From assembly GCA_038231495.1 (NCBI GenBank), contig JBBRLG010000036.1:1-23915 (forward strand): 23,915 nucleotides of DNA. The letters are read 5' to 3'. This DNA is from JBBRLG01 sp038231495 (GTDB taxonomy: Bacteria > Planctomycetota > Planctomycetia > Gemmatales > Gemmataceae). Both the position numbers and the translations under genes were made by a program. The notes beneath the pieces were generated by a model. That model was not told where the DNA came from. It was given only the letters and a program-made list of their open reading frames with translations, and made no database searches. Below are positions 1 to 8,467 of this stretch, piece by piece; the stretch's first letter is position 1, and the number at the start of each line of letters is the position of its first letter.

Positions 1-19
1 AGGGGAACCCTGCGAGGGA

Positions 20-118
20 AACGAACCAGGTGCTACAGCAGACAGCCCAAGCGAACACGGCTTTTCGAGGCATAACGTCAAGCCCGCGTGAGGCTGCTGC
101 TGAGCTGGGTCGTTCGGC
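20..118 (+). repeat. attC-like integron recombination site
   Basis: This is an imperfect palindrome with integron attC-site architecture. The 5' arm (20-43) starts with AACGAAC and carries the core CTACAGCAGAC. The 3' arm (about 94-118) carries CTGCTGCTGAGC and ends in GTTCGGC (112-118), which resembles an attC R' box (G/TTRRRY) except for C at the fourth position. CTGCTG, AGC and GTTCG of the 3' arm pair with the 5' arm. The same 5' arm recurs, with 17 of 24 positions identical, just after the toxin-antitoxin pair at 810-833. The arms are seen; the cassette interpretation is inferred. No integrase gene is present. Confidence 0.45.
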
Positions 119-154
119 GGCTGGACAAGGAGTGGGAAGGCGCCCCGGATGATC

Positions 155-183
155 TTGCGACCTGTCCGCCAATGGCGTATAGT
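155..183 (+). promoter_or_regulatory. Promoter of toxin-antitoxin pair, leaderless type
   Basis: A -35 box TTGCGA (155-160), a 17-bp spacer and a -10 box TATAGT (178-183) make a good sigma70-type promoter. The -10 box ends only 5 bp before the toxin ATG at 189, so transcription would start at or next to the start codon. No Shine-Dalgarno sequence can therefore lie in the transcript. Confidence 0.6.
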
Positions 184-188
184 CTGCC

Positions 189-506
189 ATGCGCTTCCTT
201 GAAACGCCCATCTTCACCCGGACGATTGTGGAACTGCTCGACGACGAGGACTATCGATCCTTACAACGGGCTCTCCTCCTGCGGCCCGAACTCGGACCGC
301 TGCTCCGTGGGAGTGGAGGCTTGAGAAAGGTCCGCTGGTCCTTGCCAGGCCGGGGCAAACGCGGTGGCCTTCGCCTCCTCTACTTCTGGGATGAGGCATC
401 CGAGACGTTTTACATGCTCTACGCTTACCCCAAAAGCGAGCAGGAAGACCTCACCGTCCAACAACTCCGCGTGTTGCGGCGACTGGTGAGCGAGGAGTTT
501 GGATGA
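189..506 (+). CDS. higB: RelE/HigB-type toxin
   Basis: This 105-residue protein resembles the RelE/ParE superfamily toxins of the HigB-2 (COG4737) type, which are ribosome-dependent mRNA interferases in characterised members. The diagnostic segment is at about residues 46-90: a GLRKVRW-like strand, PGRGKRGGLRLLYFW, then the YAYPKSEQEDLT motif and a C-terminal helix, as is usual for this group. Length is normal. The ATG at 189 was chosen because it sits directly after a strong promoter and gives the family's usual N-terminus; there is no ribosome binding site. Its stop overlaps the antitoxin start (ATGA), giving a toxin-first order typical of higBA. Toxicity is inferred from family only. Confidence 0.85.
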   Translation: MRFLETPIFTRTIVELLDDEDYRSLQRALLLRPELGPLLRGSGGLRKVRWSLPGRGKRGGLRLLYFWDEASETFYMLYAYPKSEQEDLTVQQLRVLRRLVSEEFG

Positions 507-796
507 GAAAGAAGGATTTCGATAACCTGGTCGAAAGTATCCGCCAAGCGGGTTCCATCCGGCGCGGATCCTCCGAACCAAGCCGTGTGACCGCGTTCGC
601 TGCCGTGGACGTCAAGGCGATTCGGCAGCAGTTAGGGAAATCTCAGTCGGAGTTCGCGCGCCTGATTGGCGTGAGCGTCTCGACCTTACAGAATTGGGAG
701 CAGGGACGCCGCCAGCCCGTGGGGCCAGCGCGAGCGCTGCTACGGATTGCAGCAGCAAGCCCCGAGGTAGTTGCGGCAGCGCTGTCGAAGTTGTAA
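503..796 (+). CDS. higA: HigA/NadS-type XRE-family antitoxin
   Basis: This 97-residue protein has a helix-turn-helix domain of the XRE/Cro type at about residues 36-90: DVKAIRQQLGKSQSEFARLIGVSVSTLQNWEQGRRQPVGPARALL. That pattern is characteristic of NadS/HigA-2 antitoxins. The N-terminal 35 residues (FDNLVESIRQAGSIRRG, then EPSRVTAF) match the part of this group that usually contacts the toxin. It overlaps the toxin gene by 4 bp, so the two are almost certainly co-translated. By analogy with the family, the complex would bind and repress the promoter at 155-183; no operator palindrome was identified there. The gene ends 13 bp before an attC-like half site. Confidence 0.88.
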   Translation: MRKKDFDNLVESIRQAGSIRRGSSEPSRVTAFAAVDVKAIRQQLGKSQSEFARLIGVSVSTLQNWEQGRRQPVGPARALLRIAAASPEVVAAALSKL

Positions 797-809
797 CCGA
801 AGCAAGGTA

Positions 810-833
810 GCCGAACAAGTCGCTGTAGCAGAC
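810..833 (+). repeat. attC-like half site after the TA pair
   Basis: GCCGAAC (810-816) is the exact reverse complement of GTTCGGC at 112-118. It is followed by AAGTCGCTGTAGCAGAC, which matches the 5' arm of the upstream attC-like site at 17 of 24 positions. No matching 3' arm ending in GTTCGGC occurs downstream as far as 1183, so the site looks truncated or disrupted. Confidence 0.4.
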
Positions 834-1183
834 CGGCTGCGCGCAGGCCGTGCGCTCCGGGAATCCGAGCTACCGTATCGAGGTGCAGACCCGGCTCGCC
901 CAGAAAGTCTCGACTTCTTCGGTCGCGCAATCTTTGCCGACTCCGAAGGTGCGCGAAGAGACCACCATCACTTCTTTCTATCCAAACTGGATAAAGTCCG
1001 GGCACGGTGGCAACCGAAGTAGGTTGTGTCGAGTGACTGCGACGCGGGAGGTTGGGTAAATCTAGCCGCCTTCCGAGTGGAACGATTCCTCCCCCCTTGA
1101 TGGTTTTTCATCCCAACGACTAAACAACTCTCCGGCCGGTTGCCCAAACCGCACACCGGACCAGGTGCAAGGAGTAGACGGCA
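834..1183. other. Stretch without a recognisable gene
   Basis: The 387 bp between the antitoxin and the next gene hold the half attC-like site and then sequence with no recognisable product. Both forward frames that remain open through about 850-1020 lack a plausible start with a ribosome binding site, and neither translation resembles a known family. It may be a decayed gene end. A weak promoter candidate (TTGATG at 1097-1102, 18 bp, TAAACA at 1121-1126) precedes the lipoprotein gene. Confidence 0.3.
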
Positions 1184-1651
1184 ATGGTGCGAGGCAATTC
1201 TCTGTTCATCGTGATCGTCGTGGCGACCCTCGGCGTCTGGGGCTGCGGCCAGGGCGGCTCGGCCGGCGGCCAGGCCGAACGCATCCGCTCACTGGAAGCC
1301 AAGTGTGCCAAGCTCGAAGACGATTACCGCGCCGCGGCAACCGTCCGCGACCAGGCCCGCAAGAAAGCCACCACTCTGGAGGAAGAACGCGCCCAGTTGC
1401 AAAAGGACCTCGAAACCAAGACCAAGCAGTTGCAGACCGAGCAAGGGGTGGCCAAGGTGGTCGCGACGGAGCGCGACGAGCTGCGTGCCGTCGCCGATTC
1501 GCGGGCGACGGAGCGCGACGTGTTGCAGACGCGCTGCGAACGGCTCAAGAAGGGCTTGCAAACCCTACTCGGCCAGGACGAGTCCGTGGCCCCGACCGCG
1601 GCGCCGCCCTCGACCGTCAGCAACGGCCCGACGAACCTGAACGGCCAGTAA
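1184..1651 (+). CDS. Coiled-coil lipoprotein, unknown function
   Basis: This 155-residue protein has a hydrophobic N-terminal signal (LFIVIVVATLGVW) followed by a lipobox-like GVWGC with Cys21 as the probable lipidated residue; Trp at -2 is unusual. A Gly/Ser linker leads into a long heptad-rich helix (about residues 32-128) rich in Glu, Lys, Arg, Leu and Ala, a predicted coiled coil. The tail is Pro/Ser/Asn-rich. The start has a good Shine-Dalgarno sequence, AAGGAG at 1169-1174, 9 bp upstream. It should be membrane-anchored and face the periplasm; partner and function cannot be told. Its stop codon is the insertion point of a MITE-like element that begins at 1651. Confidence 0.8.
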   Translation: MVRGNSLFIVIVVATLGVWGCGQGGSAGGQAERIRSLEAKCAKLEDDYRAAATVRDQARKKATTLEEERAQLQKDLETKTKQLQTEQGVAKVVATERDELRAVADSRATERDVLQTRCERLKKGLQTLLGQDESVAPTAAPPSTVSNGPTNLNGQ

Positions 1652-1785
1652 TAACCGTTCACCGGCATCAACTTCTCCCCCCTTACGAAGGGGGGTAGGG
1701 GGGGTTAAGATCGATTGAAGTACTCGGTCGTGGCGCTCACTTCACCCCCCTACCCCCCCTTCGTAAGGGGGGTGTGAATGGTTAC
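1651..1785 (+). mobile_element. MITE-like element, copy 1 (forward)
   Basis: This is a 135-bp element with inverted ends: ATAACCGTTCAC at the left (consensus GTAACCGTTCAC, first base changed) and GTGAATGGTTAC at the right. Inside are two C7/G7 hairpins built on CTTACGAAG and CTTCGTAAG that also pair with each other. A perfect 8-bp direct repeat, GGCCAGTA, flanks it (1643-1650 and 1786-1793), as expected for a target-site duplication. The left arm contains CGGCATCAACTTC, which defines the forward orientation. It carries no coding capacity. The centre has GAAGTACTCGGTCGTGGCGC, shared almost unchanged with copy 5. Confidence 0.85.
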
Positions 1786-1809
1786 GGCCAGTAAGTTTGC
1801 AGCTTCCGG

Positions 1810-1830
1810 TTTGCCGCTTGCGGCTTTGCA
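1810..1830 (+). repeat. Half of the GCCGCTTGCGGC palindrome
   Basis: TTTGCCGCTTGCGGCTTTGCA is the left arm of the palindromic repeat found complete at 20107-20151, but here the right arm is missing. It is probably a decayed or partial copy. Confidence 0.5.
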
Positions 1831-1850
1831 CTTTTCGTCCGCACAATTTC

Positions 1851-1888
1851 CAAGGCACGGCGGTGCGCCACGACACCGCCGTGCCTTG
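1851..1888 (+). repeat. Perfect 15-bp stem-loop upstream of the NifU gene
   Basis: CAAGGCACGGCGGTG (1851-1865) pairs perfectly with CACCGCCGTGCCTTG (1874-1888) across an 8-nt loop. No T-tract follows on either strand, so a classical intrinsic terminator is unlikely. It lies 59 bp upstream of the GTG start of the NifU-domain gene. Confidence 0.6.
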
Positions 1889-1947
1889 CCGCATTTCGCT
1901 ATCATGACGGCAGGGCCTCATTCCCCCATGTCCCGTGGAGGCACGCC

Positions 1948-2193
1948 GTGAACGAACCGAACGGAGACTTACATCGCCGGGTCGAGCAAGTGGTGCGCGA
2001 CGAGGTGGCACCGCTGTTGGAGATGGACGGTGCCGGCATCGAAATCGTGTCGGTGGCGGACGGCGTGGTGCAAGTGCGCCTGAACGGCTCGTGCGGCTGC
2101 TGCCCCGGCTCCGTGCATGCGGTCGTCATGGGCATCGAACAGGAACTGCGCCGCCGCGTGCCGGAGGTGGAATACCTCGAAGCGGTGCCGTGA
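1948..2193 (+). CDS. NifU C-terminal-domain protein
   Basis: This 81-residue protein corresponds to the stand-alone NifU C-terminal (Nfu-type) domain, which carries and delivers Fe-S clusters. Support comes from the N-terminal helix, the EIVSVADGVVQVRLNGSC strand pair and the cluster motif CGCCPGS (about residues 48-54), a variant of the usual CxxCPS with an additional Cys between the two ligands. The following helix (VVMGIEQELRRRVPEV) is also typical. The GTG start has GGAGG at 1937-1941, 6 bp upstream. It is monocistronic in appearance. A role in Fe-S supply to nearby Fe-S enzymes (KorAB, LutAB) is possible but not shown by the sequence. Confidence 0.85.
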   Translation: MNEPNGDLHRRVEQVVRDEVAPLLEMDGAGIEIVSVADGVVQVRLNGSCGCCPGSVHAVVMGIEQELRRRVPEVEYLEAVP

Positions 2194-2320
2194 TTGCTTG
2201 CATTCGCCGCCTGCCATTCGTCTATCTTTCCCCGAAACTTTGCGATAAAGTGCCGCGGCAGATCGGACAGGGATGCTCCGGGCGGACCCAATTCGTTCCG
2301 CGAACCGAAGGGAATCGGCA

Positions 2321-3541
2321 ATGCTGAGCGGCAAACAGACGGTCCTTTTCGCCCTCGTCCTGGGCGCGAGTCTCACGGTCCTGGGCTGCGTGTCGTTTCC
2401 GGGGTCGTCGTCGGCCCCGCCGCCGACGAACTTGCTCAACCCGCGCCGCGAAGCCAAGGGCGATCCGTCGGCGGACTTGCGCATCCCCGGCAGCCCGCTG
2501 GCCCAGGCGAAGGACATTCCCCTCGTGCCCGTGCCGCCCGTGCCGCGCGGCAGCTCTGAGCCGGTGCGGCCCGGCAAGCCGAACCCGCCAGCCAACCCGA
2601 TCGTCCCCGCCTCGGCGACCGGCCCCGCCGACCCACTGACGCCGCCCGCGCCGCCGCCAGTGCCCGCGCCGCCGCCGGCCTCGACGCCGTTCATCCCCGT
2701 CCCAAACCCGGCCTTGACGCCGTTAATTCCAATTCCAACTCCGGCCGGCCCGGCCGTCAAGCCGCCGCCGGAGAACCCCCCGGTCAAGCCGGCGGACCGC
2801 TCCCCCGCCGCCGTGCCGGGCGACTCGGTCAAGCGCCTTCAGCAGCAGGCCGTCGAGACGTACGCCAAGATGGACTCGTACATCACGCGCCTCATCCGCC
2901 GGGAGATTGTCGGCGGCACGGCCAAGCCGGAAGAGGTCATGCTGTTCAAGTTCCGCAAGGAGCCGTGGAGCATCTACTTCAAGTGGCTCGGCAAGGAAGG
3001 CGAGGGCCGTGAGGTCGTCTACGTCAAGGGCATGCACCAAAACCAAATCCACACGCTGCTGGCCAACGGCGACATGCCCGTGCTGCTGATGCCGGCGAAC
3101 CACCGGATGTCGCTGGCGGTCGATAGCCTGTTGGTGCGCTCGGCGAGTCGGCACAGCATCACCGAGGCGGGCATCGGCCACTGCGTCGAGCACCTCGGCC
3201 ACATCATCGAGGGCATGGAGCGCGGCGACAAGAAAGTCGGCACCCTCGCGGACCTGGGCATGCAACAGCGCCCGGAGTATCCCAAGCCACTGCCGATGAT
3301 CGAGCACAGCATCCCGCCGGGCACCGAGTCGGAGTTGCCGCGCGGCGGCAAGCGGCTGTACGGCTTCGACCCGGAGAACCACCTGCCGGTGCTGGTCATC
3401 ACGCGCGACGACCGGGGCCAGGAGGTCGAGTACTACCGCTACGACCGTTTGCAATTCCCCGTGAAGCTCGACGCCGACGACTTCGACCCGGACAAGCTGT
3501 GGAAGACGCCGGTCGCGCGCTCGCAGGCTCCCAACCGCTAA
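2321..3541 (+). CDS. DUF1571 lipoprotein with Pro-rich linker
   Basis: This 406-residue protein starts at ATG 2321, preceded by AAGGGA about 7 bp upstream; a longer in-frame start at 2273 would bury the signal peptide. Residues 1-23 form a lipoprotein signal ending in VLGC (Cys23). Residues about 25-165 are an extended linker very rich in Pro and Ala, presumably spanning the periplasm. From about residue 175 to the end comes a globular domain resembling DUF1571 (ETYAKMDSYITRLIRRE, then FKFRKEPWSIYFKWLG, then FDPENHLPVLVITRDDRGQEVEYYRYD), common in planctomycetes and thought to resemble LolA/outer-membrane lipoprotein sorting folds. Biochemical function is not established. The downstream Uma2 gene is 113 bp away and has its own likely promoter. 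Confidence 0.82.
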   Translation: MLSGKQTVLFALVLGASLTVLGCVSFPGSSSAPPPTNLLNPRREAKGDPSADLRIPGSPLAQAKDIPLVPVPPVPRGSSEPVRPGKPNPPANPIVPASATGPADPLTPPAPPPVPAPPPASTPFIPVPNPALTPLIPIPTPAGPAVKPPPENPPVKPADRSPAAVPGDSVKRLQQQAVETYAKMDSYITRLIRREIVGGTAKPEEVMLFKFRKEPWSIYFKWLGKEGEGREVVYVKGMHQNQIHTLLANGDMPVLLMPANHRMSLAVDSLLVRSASRHSITEAGIGHCVEHLGHIIEGMERGDKKVGTLADLGMQQRPEYPKPLPMIEHSIPPGTESELPRGGKRLYGFDPENHLPVLVITRDDRGQEVEYYRYDRLQFPVKLDADDFDPDKLWKTPVARSQAPNR

Positions 3542-3563
3542 ACCGCCAGCACAACTCGCGGCG

Positions 3564-3593
3564 TTGCCAACCAGCGTCGGCATCAGTTACAGT
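3564..3593 (+). promoter_or_regulatory. Probable promoter of the Uma2 gene
   Basis: TTGCCA (3564-3569) and TACAGT (3588-3593) are separated by 18 bp, giving a leader of about 55 nt to the ATG at 3655. The -35 box matches the sigma70 consensus at 5 of 6 positions and the -10 box at 4 of 6. Confidence 0.45.
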
Positions 3594-3654
3594 AAGGATG
3601 GCCGATGCCGCCCGCCCGTTCCTTGCGCCGGCACATCGAGAAAGGGGCTACTTC

Positions 3655-4497
3655 ATGAACACCCAGACGACGACGCCCGTTCCGCTGGAGGACATCGACT
3701 ACCCCGATAGCGATGGCAAGCCGATGGCGGAAAACACGCTCCAGTTTCTGTGGATCGTTTATCTCAAAGAGAACTTCGATTACCTCTTCTGCGACCGTCC
3801 CGATGTTTTCGTGGCTGGTGACCTCCTGTGGTATCCGGTCAAAGGCGACAGACTCCTGTGCACGGCACCGGACACCCTGATCGCCTTCGGCCCTCCCAAG
3901 GGTCATCGCGGGTCGTACATGCAGTGGCGCGAAGGGCACGTCGCGCCGCAGGTGGTGTGGGAAGTGCTGTCACCCGGCAACACGCCCGGCGAGATGCGCG
4001 ACAAGTTGGAGTATTACGAGCGCTACGGCGTCGAGGAATACTACGAGTACGATCCGGACCGGGGCGAGCTGCGCGGCTGGCTTCGCAAGGACGATCGGTT
4101 GCGGCCGATCGCGCAAATGCACGGCTGGATTAGCCCGCGCACCGGCGTGCGGATGGACCTGGAAGGGGATGATCTGGTGATGGTTGGATCGAACGGCAAA
4201 CGGTTCATGCACTCGGATGAAGTCCGCGTTATCGGGGAAGAACAGCATAACGCACGGGAGGAGGCAGAAGCGCAAGGCGCAGAAGAACGGAGCCGACGCG
4301 AAGCGGCAGAAGCTCGTGTTACAGAGGAACGGAGCCGACGCGAAGCGGCAGAAGCTCGTGTTACAGAGGAACGGAGCCGACGCGAAGCGGCGCAAATCCG
4401 TGCCGACCAAGAACGTCGCGAAAAGCAAGCGGCAGCCGCGCGCGCCGAACGCCTCGCGGCCCAGCTGCGTGCCCTCGGCATCGACCCGGAAGCGTGA
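3655..4497 (+). CDS. Uma2-family protein with repeat coiled-coil tail
   Basis: This 280-residue protein belongs to the Uma2 (DUF820) family, which has a PD-(D/E)xK nuclease fold and is greatly expanded in planctomycetes and cyanobacteria. Signature segments are DRPDVFVAGDLLWYP, PDTLIAFG, then VVWEVLSPGNTPGEMRDKLEYYERYGVEEYYEYDP (about residues 101-137), holding the expected Glu and Lys of the fold. Residues about 195-275 are a charged Glu/Arg/Ala coiled coil containing a 14-residue repeat (EERSRREAAEARVT) in three copies. The ATG at 3655 has AAAGGGG 7 bp upstream. It converges on the CBS gene with only 13 bp between the stops. Nuclease activity has not been shown for most family members. Confidence 0.85.
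   Translation: MNTQTTTPVPLEDIDYPDSDGKPMAENTLQFLWIVYLKENFDYLFCDRPDVFVAGDLLWYPVKGDRLLCTAPDTLIAFGPPKGHRGSYMQWREGHVAPQVVWEVLSPGNTPGEMRDKLEYYERYGVEEYYEYDPDRGELRGWLRKDDRLRPIAQMHGWISPRTGVRMDLEGDDLVMVGSNGKRFMHSDEVRVIGEEQHNAREEAEAQGAEERSRREAAEARVTEERSRREAAEARVTEERSRREAAQIRADQERREKQAAAARAERLAAQLRALGIDPEA
4282..4407 (+). repeat. 42-bp tandem repeat, three copies, in the Uma2 gene
   Basis: Units lie at 4282-4323, 4324-4365 and 4366-4407. The first two are nearly identical and the third diverges after AAGCGGC. Each unit encodes EERSRREAAEARVT or a variant. The near-identity at DNA level indicates recent duplication, such as slipped-strand expansion. Confidence 0.9.
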
Positions 4498-4510
4498 GAG
4501 CGGGGCGGCG

Positions 4511-5026
4511 TTATCGGTCCTTGCACAGCTGCGTAATGTGCCGCAGCATGTCGCGCACGGAGATCATGCCGAGCGGGTGGCCGTCCTTCATCACCGGCAG
4601 GTGGCGGTAACCGCCCACGTCCATCTTGTGCAGCGCGAAGCCCAACGTGTCCGTCGGCTTGACCGTTTCCGGGTTCGCCGTCATGTACTGCCGCACCGGC
4701 CGCGTCGCGTAGTCCGGCTCCTTGCCGGCCACCTTCGTCAACAAATCCCGTTCGCTGAAAATGCCGACCAGTTTGCCGTCGTCGGCGACGATGAGTAGCG
4801 CGCCGATGTTGCGCGTCAGCATCGTTTGCATGGCTTCGGTCACGGTCGCGGTGGGCGGCAGCGTCACGGCCTGGCCCGGCTTGAGAACGCTGACCGGGTC
4901 CTCCATGAGGCTGCGCTCGACGCGGTCTTGCGCGACGGGACGGTCGAGTTGCGTCAGGTCGTGCTGACAGTTCGTGCAGCCCTCACTGCCGGGGACGTTG
5001 TCGTGACCGCAGGTGGGACAGATCAT
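4511..5026 (-). CDS. Zn-ribbon and two-CBS-domain protein
   Basis: This 171-residue protein starts with a small zinc-ribbon-like element (CPTC at residues 3-6 and CTNC at 17-20). Two CBS domains follow, at about 45-105 and 112-168. Landmarks are TEAMQTMLTRNIGALLIVADDGKLVGIFSERDLL and GGYRHLPVMKDGHPLGMISVRDML. CBS pairs bind adenine nucleotides or related ligands and regulate partner proteins. The ATG at 5026, with TGAGG upstream, is preferred. A longer start at 5068 would translate the heptamer repeat (IHPSSFIL) and is unlikely to be real. It follows korB on the same strand, with a palindrome and a MITE-like element between, and is clearly related to the CBS gene at 8554-9021. Confidence 0.85.
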   Translation of the reverse strand: MICPTCGHDNVPGSEGCTNCQHDLTQLDRPVAQDRVERSLMEDPVSVLKPGQAVTLPPTATVTEAMQTMLTRNIGALLIVADDGKLVGIFSERDLLTKVAGKEPDYATRPVRQYMTANPETVKPTDTLGFALHKMDVGGYRHLPVMKDGHPLGMISVRDMLRHITQLCKDR

Positions 5027-5047
5027 GGCAGGAGGCCTCAAAAGGAT

Positions 5048-5249
5048 GAAGGATGAAGGATGAATCAAAACAAAGTGCGATGATTTGATTCATCCTTCGT
5101 AACCGTTCACTCCCCCCCTTGCAAAGGGGGGGTTGGGGGGGTGAATTTAGGCTGTGATCGAGTACTTCACTGTTCTTAACCCCCCCCGCCCCCCCTTCGT
5201 AAGGGGGGAGAAGTTAATGCCGGTGAACGGTTACCATCCTTCATCCTTC
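5048..5249. repeat. Heptamer palindrome split by MITE copy 2
   Basis: The left arm (5048-5069) consists of GGATGAA heptamers and ends in TCAAA. The right arm begins at 5084 (TTTGATTCATCCTTC to 5098) and is then interrupted by the element at 5099-5234 plus one target-site copy. It resumes with ATCCTTC at 5243-5249. Removing 5099-5242 restores two perfectly complementary 22-nt arms around a 14-nt loop. Confidence 0.8.
5099..5234 (-). mobile_element. MITE-like element, copy 2 (reverse)
   Basis: This 136-bp element has perfect 12-bp inverted ends, GTAACCGTTCAC and GTGAACGGTTAC. It is flanked by the 8-bp direct repeat CATCCTTC (5091-5098 and 5235-5242). The long arm (GAAGTTAATGCCGGTGAAC) is on the right, so it is inverted relative to copy 1. 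The two C7/G7 hairpins are present (left one with TTGCAAAG). It lies between korB and the Zn-ribbon CBS gene. Confidence 0.85.
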
Positions 5250-5254
5250 TGACT

Positions 5255-6283
5255 TCACTCTTCCACCACCCACGTGTCGTCGTTGGCGAACAACTCTTCC
5301 AGCTTGCCGCGGCCGCGCGTCTTGACCGCGTCCTCGACCTGCTGGTTCACCATGCCGTCGAACGTCGGCCGTTCGACCGCGCGGAACACGCCGACGCACT
5401 CCGGGAACACCGGATGCACCATGCGGCTCAACAAGTACGCCAGGCTCGGCTCCTCGGCCTTTTCGTCGTGGACCAGCAGGTCGTCGATGGTGATGCCGTT
5501 GCCCAGGTCCACAACCTCGGGGTCCAGGCCGTGCAGGCGGATGCCCTTGTTGCGGTCCTTGCCGAACACCAGCGGCCGGCCGTGCTGCAATTGCAGGATG
5601 TTGTCCGCCTTGATGCTCTTGTCGGTCGCGTAGCCGAACACGTCGTCGTTGAAAATCTTGCAGTTCTGGTACACCTCGACGAACGCCGTGCCGCGGTGCG
5701 CCGCCGCGCGCTTCAACGTCTCGGTCAGGTGGTGGATGTCCACGTCGATCGTCCGCGCGACGAACGTCGCCTCGGCGCCGATCGCCAGTGACAGCGGCCG
5801 CAGCGGATTCTCGACCGAACCGAGTGGGCTGGATTTGGTGCGCGTGCCGGCCCGCGAGGTCGGTGAGTACTGGCCCTTGGTCAGGCCGTAAATCTCGTTG
5901 TTGAAGAGGATGATTTTGAGATCGACGTTGCGGCGAATGGCGTGGATCAGGTGGTTGCCGCCGATCGACAGGCCGTCGCCGTCGCCGGTGATGACCCACA
6001 CTTGCAAGTCCGGCCGGCTCATCTTCAGGCCGGTCGCCAGCGTCGGGGCGCGGCCGTGGATGGTGTGAAAGCCGTAGGTATTCATGTAGTACGGGAAACG
6101 GCTCGAGCAGCCGATGCCCGAGATGAAGATCATCTTCTCGCGCGGGATGCCGAGCGGGGCGAGTGCCTTTTTCATCTGCGCCAAAATCGAATAATCGCCG
6201 CAGCCCGGGCACCAGCGTACTTCTTGATCGCTGGCCAGGTCTTTGGCGGTAAGGGTTGGCAGGGGTGTGGCCGTCGTGGACAT
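5255..6283 (-). CDS. korB: 2-oxoacid:ferredoxin oxidoreductase, beta subunit
   Basis: This 342-residue protein is the thiamine-diphosphate-binding beta subunit of a 2-oxoacid:ferredoxin oxidoreductase, most like the two-subunit 2-oxoglutarate type (KorB). It shows WCPGCGDYS (Cys25, Cys28) and FISGIGCSSRFPYY, with a further conserved Cys near residue 59. These are the usual Fe-S ligands. The TPP/Mg motif GDGDGLSIGGNH follows at about residues 98-109, then NNEIYGLTKGQYSPTS. The C-terminal part is the extended form seen in KorB proteins. The enzyme converts a 2-oxoacid, CoA and oxidised ferredoxin to acyl-CoA, CO2 and reduced ferredoxin. The partner korA lies immediately upstream, separated by 215 bp that contain a decayed MITE copy. 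Substrate choice is inferred. Confidence 0.92.
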   Translation of the reverse strand: MSTTATPLPTLTAKDLASDQEVRWCPGCGDYSILAQMKKALAPLGIPREKMIFISGIGCSSRFPYYMNTYGFHTIHGRAPTLATGLKMSRPDLQVWVITGDGDGLSIGGNHLIHAIRRNVDLKIILFNNEIYGLTKGQYSPTSRAGTRTKSSPLGSVENPLRPLSLAIGAEATFVARTIDVDIHHLTETLKRAAAHRGTAFVEVYQNCKIFNDDVFGYATDKSIKADNILQLQHGRPLVFGKDRNKGIRLHGLDPEVVDLGNGITIDDLLVHDEKAEEPSLAYLLSRMVHPVFPECVGVFRAVERPTFDGMVNQQVEDAVKTRGRGKLEELFANDDTWVVEE

Positions 6284-6365
6284 TAGCGAGCCTCCTCCGA
6301 AGGAATGCGAAAAAGAGTCGGGCGGTGGCGCGTCACCCCGTCATGGGGAAACGCTCGGTCGGGTT

Positions 6366-6498
6366 GTTACTTGCGCCGGGCATCAACTTCTCCCCCCCTT
6401 ACGAAGGGGGGGTTGGGGGGGTTAGCTGGATTGTTTAACTTCGTCTTGGCGTCCAATCACCCCCCCCCCCACCCCCCCTTCGTAAGGGGGGAGTGAAT
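6366..6498 (+). mobile_element. MITE-like element, copy 3 (forward, decayed ends)
   Basis: This copy has the same layout: CGGGCATCAACTTC left arm, C7/G7 hairpins on CTTACGAAG and CTTCGTAAG, right arm ending AGTGAAT. The outer ends have decayed: the left starts GTTAC at about 6366 and the right lacks GGTTAC. No 8-bp direct repeat is visible. The right edge abuts the korA stop codon (6499-6501), and the copy separates korA from korB. Confidence 0.75.
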
Positions 6499-8373
<1,875 letters not shown>

Positions 8374-8467
8374 TAAACCTTATCCCTCTAGCCGGTAGGA
8401 CGGCAGATGTCAGGAAGGAGGATCGACCGTAAATAAAAAGTGCGGGGTGGAGGCTTCCGCTAATGCA

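Noticed and set aside
834..1022. Real gene for the frame ending at 1022
   Set aside because: There is no ribosome binding site at a suitable start, the frame overlaps the antitoxin end, and no family resemblance was found.
1653..1785. Recurring peptide like HRHQLLPPYEGG in several frames
   Set aside because: It is the translation of the MITE left arm in copies 1, 3, 4 and 5, not a shared protein domain.
1969..2832. Minus-strand 287-codon Gly-rich open frame
   Set aside because: It covers both the NifU-domain gene and the start of the DUF1571 gene on the other strand and has no recognisable domain.
4282..4407. CRISPR-like direct repeats
   Set aside because: The units are contiguous without unique spacers and keep the reading frame of the Uma2 protein.
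5027..5068. Longer N-terminus for the Zn-ribbon CBS protein
   Set aside because: The extra residues are encoded by the heptamer palindrome; ATG 5026 starts the protein just before the CPTC zinc ribbon.
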